Below, in pieces: positions 35,413-40,412 of a stretch of DNA of 40,412 nt. The DNA is from an uncultured Bacteroidota bacterium (GTDB taxonomy: Bacteria; Bacteroidota; Bacteroidia; Bacteroidales; UBA12077), in NCBI GenBank assembly GCA_913055895.1, contig CAJXLE010000005.1:1-40412 (forward strand), in the 5' to 3' direction. The translations under genes were made by a program, and so were the position numbers. Positions within the stretch are counted from its first letter, which is position 1. Every line of letters starts with the position of its first letter. The notes beneath the pieces are model-generated. The model saw nothing but the letters and a program-made list of their open reading frames with translations. It had not been told where the DNA came from and did no database searches.

Positions 35413-35928
35413 TTATTTAAAATAATTGTTGATGAACACCGCCTTCAGTTTGCTTTCATCGAAGACAAACACCCCCTGGCGCTTATCGTTTTGAATGGTT
35501 ACCGTATCCCTGAAATTGCTGGGGAAGTCGGAAATCCTTTCCTCCAGTTCTATCCGTGAGATGCCCACCCGTATACAGTGTCGCAGTTCCACCGATTCAT
35601 CGGCTATCTTGGAGGTCAAAAACGACTGGTCGCCTGCAGCCGTTTTATAAAACACCAGGCTGGTATGGCGGTTGTGAAAACGATAAATGGTATCCTTGCT
35701 ATGTCCCCCTTCGTCAACTTTCCGTAAAAAGCGGGTTAACTTCAGACGCTCGCCATAGACCTTTCGGACCGGGTCGATCTTCAAATCCACATAAAAGGGC
35801 CGCTCCAGAAATTCCTCCGAGGTAAGCGGGGTGCAGGGCTCCTGGTGTTGACTCAGCTGTTGGCTTGCACAGCCAAAAAGCAAAACCATCAAAACAGGCA
35901 GGATGTATCTGGGCGAAATGTCAAGCAT
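35413..35928 (-). CDS. putative lipoprotein, unknown function
   Basis: N-terminal hydrophobic stretch and lipobox-like VLLFGC; intact 171-aa ORF. Confidence 0.65.
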   Translation of the reverse strand: MLDISPRYILPVLMVLLFGCASQQLSQHQEPCTPLTSEEFLERPFYVDLKIDPVRKVYGERLKLTRFLRKVDEGGHSKDTIYRFHNRHTSLVFYKTAAGDQSFLTSKIADESVELRHCIRVGISRIELEERISDFPSNFRDTVTIQNDKRQGVFVFDESKLKAVFINNYFK

Positions 35929-36069
35929 GGTTCAAAGATAAACAGAATCTTTCGTTTGTTATAGCAGAATGAATTGTTCAAGGGTTCAGATCCCTGTTTT
36001 GGGGATCTATCGGCAACATAGAACCGTTGACAACCTTCCTTGTAGGTCCCTGCTGCCCCTTGGCGGAAT

Positions 36070-37023
36070 CTAAAGAAAGAAGAGTGCCACCCCGCCAAAA
36101 GCAATGAAAGCACCAATGATTTCAATCACATTGATTTTCTCCTTGAAGAAGAACACGGCAGGGGGTATGATCAGCACCGGCACCAGGGCCATCAATGTCG
36201 ACGCAATGCCTGTCAGGGTATGTTGCACCGCAAGCAGGGAAAAAGACACTCCCAGGAAAGGCCCAAAAAATGCCCCGACCGTCACACGCTTCATGGCCTT
36301 GCGGTTACTCAAGGCTGTAAAGACACGGTTCCAACGGCGAAGAATAAAAAACAGTACGGTGAAACCAACGGTTCCGGCCAACACACGGATCTGGGTGGCG
36401 GCAAAAGCATCGTAATCCTGCATGCCATATTTGCTGAGCACCAACCCTGTGGCCTGCCCCACAGCCCCGCCAAAAGCCATGATGATGCCCACCACATGGT
36501 AGGAAAAATTAACCTTCAGTCGTTTTTTCTTTTTGGGCTGAACATGCAGGGGGTCGGCAATCACCCTGGAAGGATTGGGATTGCGGTTTTTACGCTGGGT
36601 GATCACCAGGATGATGCCTGTCAGGGTAATGGCCATGCCGGCTATGTTCTCCAGCGAAAGCCGCTCATCCATAATGATCCAGCCTATCAGGCCGGTGATG
36701 GGTGGTACAAAAGACATGATAAGCGAAGAGATGCGGGCTCCTATCCGGACATAGGCTTCAAAGAGAAAAAGATCGCCAAGTGAAAAGCCGATCAATCCCG
36801 AGATGATCAGCCATTTCCACTGATGGAGGCTCGCATCCAGGGGGAAAAACATGGAACGGGTGATCCAGGTATATATCCCCAGGAAAAAGATGGCCATGAA
36901 AAGTCGTATGAGGTTGACACTTAATGACCCTACTTTTTTCCCGGCCGATTCAAAGGCCATGGCCGTGGTGGCCCAGCAAAAAGCAGCCAGTAAACCCGCT
37001 ATTTCTCCAAAATATGATTCCAT
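36070..37023 (-). CDS. DMT-superfamily EamA transporter
   Basis: Two EamA repeats, about ten TM segments (GEIAGLLAAFCWATTAMAFESAGKK; VVGIIMAFGGAVGQATGLVLSKYGM). Confidence 0.92.
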   Translation of the reverse strand: MESYFGEIAGLLAAFCWATTAMAFESAGKKVGSLSVNLIRLFMAIFFLGIYTWITRSMFFPLDASLHQWKWLIISGLIGFSLGDLFLFEAYVRIGARISSLIMSFVPPITGLIGWIIMDERLSLENIAGMAITLTGIILVITQRKNRNPNPSRVIADPLHVQPKKKKRLKVNFSYHVVGIIMAFGGAVGQATGLVLSKYGMQDYDAFAATQIRVLAGTVGFTVLFFILRRWNRVFTALSNRKAMKRVTVGAFFGPFLGVSFSLLAVQHTLTGIASTLMALVPVLIIPPAVFFFKEKINVIEIIGAFIAFGGVALFFL

Positions 37024-37265
37024 GTGCTATGTTTTTTTCTTTCTGCTTCTAAATAAAACCTGGTAGAGAAAATCCGTGCAAAGAAATAAAAAGACAGGTT
37101 CGTTGGATAGATGCCAGCAAAAAAAGTTTAAACCCATGGAATTTTCAATGACACCCCATGCTTTCCACCCAGCCCCAAAGTGTCCCATAGCGGGCCATCC
37201 CACACATTATCAACCTTCCTTTCGGCCATTGGATTGACCCCCCGTTAAAAAAATCAACACAAAAA

Positions 37266-37298
37266 TTTGAGATAATAAATGGCTATTTTATATATTTA
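37266..37298 (+). promoter_or_regulatory. Bacteroidota-type promoter for the T9SS cargo gene
   Basis: TTTG (37266-37269) - 21 bp - TATATTTA (37291-37298), about 20 bp before the ATG. Confidence 0.5.
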
Positions 37299-37318
37299 CG
37301 TGAACAAATCTACAGGGA

Positions 37319-37948
37319 ATGGGCCAAAATAAAGTTTTCCTTCTTCTTTTTCTGATTCTTTGCGCATTCGTCAGGCCATCTTTAGCCCAGTACGATGGCA
37401 TAACATTCAAGGACAGTGTTTATGCGGCCACCCGGACCCATTACTTCATCCCCGAGATCATCTCCGGAAACGACACCATGCGTGTGAGCGATCCGGATGC
37501 TTTCACCCAGGTCGAATGGCGGGAAGACACCAACCCCATCGATCCCGACTCCTCCACGCAACGTGGTTACCTGGTTTACCGCCATGAATTTGAAAATACC
37601 GGAAACTTCGAAATCACTCTGGATATGGTGGATACCTCAGGGCTCTCCTATTTTGCATCCAAAAATGTTCTTGTCAGCGACCAGATAGAAGTCCCCAACG
37701 TCTTTTCGCCCGATGATGACGGCATCAACGACATTTTCCTTGTCAAATCCGGGGGCAACAGCCAGCTCAACCTAAGGATCTACACCCGTAACGGAGATCT
37801 GATCCACGAAAAGATTGGCGAGGTGGTGTACTGGGACGGCAAACTGGCCTCGGGCAATTACGCCAGGCAAGGGGTTTATTATTATGTGGTCACCTCCCAG
37901 GGCTCCGACGACATTGTCCGCAAAGGTTTCTTCCACCTCTTCCGCTGA
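37319..37948 (+). CDS. short secreted protein with gliding motility-associated / T9SS type B C-terminal domain
   Basis: Signal peptide; VPNVFSPDDDGINDIFLVKSGG...LRIYTRNGDLIHE...YWDGKLASGNYARQGVYYYVV. Confidence 0.88.
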   Translation: MGQNKVFLLLFLILCAFVRPSLAQYDGITFKDSVYAATRTHYFIPEIISGNDTMRVSDPDAFTQVEWREDTNPIDPDSSTQRGYLVYRHEFENTGNFEITLDMVDTSGLSYFASKNVLVSDQIEVPNVFSPDDDGINDIFLVKSGGNSQLNLRIYTRNGDLIHEKIGEVVYWDGKLASGNYARQGVYYYVVTSQGSDDIVRKGFFHLFR

Positions 37949-38169
37949 CCCCTTTTTCAACAGGCCTGCCCCGGGGGAAAAGCCCGTTCCTTTTTCTGAA
38001 ACTTCATAGACCCTTCAAAAGAGCTTGCTTACAAAACAGATCGGTGTTTTCCCATAGGCTTTTCCTGCCAGCCATTTGTTTCCAGTGGATTTCACCGACA
38101 CACAGCAATGGGGTAAGCCCTAGAATATTTGGTACGATTTGTGTTTATAGAAAGCAAACAACCCCCAAC

Positions 38170-39336
38170 ATGAAAACCAGGATTTTGTATGCAGCCTTGC
38201 TGATGCTCTATTGCTGCAGTGGATGCCAGGGCCCGCGCCAGCCCGAAAAGATTCTCCATAAAACCGCCCGGCAGATAAGCCAGCTGGACAAAATCAACTA
38301 CCAGGCAAGTATCACCACCTGTGATTTTGGGTCGGCCGACTCCCAAACGGTGGAAACCACGTTATGGGCCCATAAATGGTCGGAAGATCCCCTTCTGGGA
38401 TACAGGATACGTATGAAAAAAAACGGGGAGTCATACATTTATAACCCACCTCATCTCTACCGGTTGGACCATCAGAAAAAGAACATACTAAAAGTCAACA
38501 CATCCCATAACGCCAACGCCCTGGCTGAATTTCCCATGGAAAGGTTGCTTTTCAATGAACTGCTCTTCGAAGATTTCTACCGGCAGTTGCAGGCACCGGG
38601 ATATCAAAAGACACTGGACAAAGAAACCAGTGACCATTGGATCATAAGAATTGATTACCCACCTGAAAAAGAAATCAGTCAAATGTCCCGGACACTCTGG
38701 ATCAGAAAAGGCAACCACCTGCCCGACCGCATGGACTATCGGGTGGCCTATCGGGAGGAGACCTACTACCAGCGGACAGAAATTCACCATTTATCAACCA
38801 AGGCAGGTTTCAGCAAAGAGATATTTTCACCCGGTAAGGTGCTGGGAAAATACCCCCTCAAAAACCACCTGTCAAACAACTATTCCAACACCAGCCTTTC
38901 CATAGGTGGAGTGGTTCCTGAATTTGAGCATCCCACCCTGGAGGGCGGACGCACCAGCCGCCGCTCACTAAGGGGCAAAGTGGCGGTCCTGGCTTTCTGG
39001 TATAAGGATTGTGCCGCCTGCTCTGCGGCTCTAAAACGGCTGGATGGCCTGCAAAGCCGGTATGAGGACCAGGGATTCAACGTATTGGGGATCAACAGCA
39101 TTGATCGCGAAAGAAGCCTTCTGAAGGAGTGGAAAAACAAACACGCCATCAGTTTTCCCATCCTGCTGGGGGATGAATATACGGAAAACCTCTACCGGGT
39201 AAGGGTTTATCCCACCTTCTACCTGGTCGACCGCCAGGGGATCCTCAGACACATGCACCATGGTGCATCGGATGATTCCATGAGAGAGCTCACAGAAGAG
39301 GTCCGCAATTTGTTATCCGGGCAAAAGGGACCATAA
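38170..39336 (+). CDS. TlpA-family thioredoxin-like lipoprotein
   Basis: Signal/lipobox MKTRILYAALLMLYCCSGC; redox motif FWYKDCAACSAALKRL; VRVYPTFYLVDRQGILRHMHHG. Confidence 0.85.
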   Translation: MKTRILYAALLMLYCCSGCQGPRQPEKILHKTARQISQLDKINYQASITTCDFGSADSQTVETTLWAHKWSEDPLLGYRIRMKKNGESYIYNPPHLYRLDHQKKNILKVNTSHNANALAEFPMERLLFNELLFEDFYRQLQAPGYQKTLDKETSDHWIIRIDYPPEKEISQMSRTLWIRKGNHLPDRMDYRVAYREETYYQRTEIHHLSTKAGFSKEIFSPGKVLGKYPLKNHLSNNYSNTSLSIGGVVPEFEHPTLEGGRTSRRSLRGKVAVLAFWYKDCAACSAALKRLDGLQSRYEDQGFNVLGINSIDRERSLLKEWKNKHAISFPILLGDEYTENLYRVRVYPTFYLVDRQGILRHMHHGASDDSMRELTEEVRNLLSGQKGP

Positions 39337-39504
39337 CACAGGCCATTCCTTAGCGGGATCGCCGAGCCCTAAAGCACCCGAATAAAGAGCCATCCGAGAC
39401 TTTCAACAAATTTCCCGGTCTGTTGTTGTTAATTGTGGAACACTGTTATGACAAAAACGATCCAACAAAGGATCAATAAATGTTTTACCACAACAAGCAT
39501 AATT

Positions 39505-40412
39505 ATGATACAACAACAAAGGCATCAACATATATGGATCCCGGAGACAGACAAACCCCGTGTGGTGATCATAGGCGGAGGGTTCGCAGGAATAAAGCTT
39601 GCCTTTAAGCTCAAGGGAAAGGGCATGCAGGTGGTGCTGTTCGACCGCAACAATTACCACACTTTCCAACCCCTGCTGTACCAGGTGGCAACGGCAGGAC
39701 TGGAACCCGATTCGGTGGCCGGACCCATACGCAAGCAGCTGGAGCCGGATCCCGACTTTTTCTTCCGCATGGCCACAGTGGAAAGGATCGATGTGGAGGC
39801 ACAAAAGGTGTATACCGAAACAGGTGAGCTGGCTTACGACCGCCTGGTAATCGCCGCCGGATCGAAAACCAACTACTATGGCGTTCAAAGCGTGATGAAC
39901 AATGCCTTTCCCCTAAAGAAAATTCCGGATGCACTGGATTTCCGCCACCACATACTCCAGAATTTTGAAAAAGCTGTCAACCATCACAATCCTGAAGAAT
40001 CCAGCCCTTACCTGAACATCGTCATTGCAGGCGGCGGCCCGACAGGCGTGGAGATGGCAGGAGCACTCGGCGAACTGAAGAAGAGCGTCCTGCCCAAAGA
40101 TTACCCCGAGATGGACTTCAGCTCCATGAAAATCATGCTGGTCGAGGGACAGCAAAGACTGCTGGGTGCCATGCACCCCACCTCGTCAGAAAGAGCCCTG
40201 CGGTACCTGCAAAAATTCGGGGTGGAAGTGAAGCTCAACACCCTGGTGCAATCCTTCGACGGTCAAAAAGTAAAACTCAGCAGCGGGGAAGAGATCCCCA
40301 CTCAAAGCCTTTTGTGGACATCGGGCGTCAAGGGCAACCTGATAGCCGGCCTGCCTGAGCAGGCCACAGAGAAGGGCAGAATACGCGTGGATGCCTACAA
40401 CAGGGTGGAAGG
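39505..40412 (+). CDS. NAD(P)/FAD-dependent oxidoreductase, type II NADH dehydrogenase-like, 3'-truncated by window edge
   Basis: Hand translation, absent from the ORF track: MIQQQRHQHIWIPETDKPRVVIIGGGFAGIKLAFKLKGKGMQVVLFDRNNYHTFQPLLYQVATAGLEPDSVAGPIR...VIAGGGPTGVEMAGALGEL. In-frame alternative ATG at 39448. Confidence 0.93.
   Translation, partial: MIQQQRHQHIWIPETDKPRVVIIGGGFAGIKLAFKLKGKGMQVVLFDRNNYHTFQPLLYQVATAGLEPDSVAGPIRKQLEPDPDFFFRMATVERIDVEAQKVYTETGELAYDRLVIAAGSKTNYYGVQSVMNNAFPLKKIPDALDFRHHILQNFEKAVNHHNPEESSPYLNIVIAGGGPTGVEMAGALGELKKSVLPKDYPEMDFSSMKIMLVEGQQRLLGAMHPTSSERALRYLQKFGVEVKLNTLVQSFDGQKVKLSSGEEIPTQSLLWTSGVKGNLIAGLPEQATEKGRIRVDAYNRVE

Noticed and set aside
39448-39505. Alternative in-frame ATG at 39448 for the NDH-2-like gene
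   Set aside because: The extra 19 residues (MTKTIQQRINKCFTTTSII) resemble no known N-terminus for this family; ATG 39505 preferred but not proven.
1-40412. CRISPR array, tRNA/rRNA, IS element, integrase or prophage genes
   Set aside because: No regularly spaced repeats, no cloverleaf-like segments in the gaps I inspected, and no transposase, integrase or phage structural ORFs in the track.

Overview
The window is a gene-dense stretch of a Bacteroidota chromosome. The inference rests on an S46 dipeptidyl peptidase, a CHU_C/T9SS C-terminal domain, TAnnTTTG-type promoters and the rsfS-ftsH-cdsA-psd gene order. I see no rRNA, tRNA, CRISPR array, IS element or prophage. Recognisable content, in order: a truncated TonB-dependent receptor; sfsA; a YccF protein; an S9-like hydrolase; a minus-strand operon HlyD adaptor / ABC ATPase / two FtsX-type permeases / NtrC-type regulator / histidine kinase; an S46 peptidase; two large tandem double-FtsX permeases with no ATPase beside them; an 1114-aa EndoQ-UvrD fusion; a BtuF-like protein; coaD; a thioredoxin-like protein; NUDIX diverging from pyrE; SRPBCC; birA; rsfS; ftsH; cdsA; psd; an EamA transporter; a short T9SS cargo; a TlpA-like protein; and a truncated NDH-2. 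The strongest observations are: (1) an endonuclease Q (PHP + Zn-finger) domain fused in frame to a complete UvrD/Rep helicase; (2) a putative sigma-54 regulon, with near-consensus -24/-12 elements just upstream of both the HlyD operon and the orphan permease pair, each with a TGTCC-N6-GGACA-like upstream dyad; (3) two interlocking perfect 9-bp inverted repeats, in H-type pseudoknot order, flush against the start codon of the first short permease. All findings come from reading the sequence by eye; no searches or folding programs were run.
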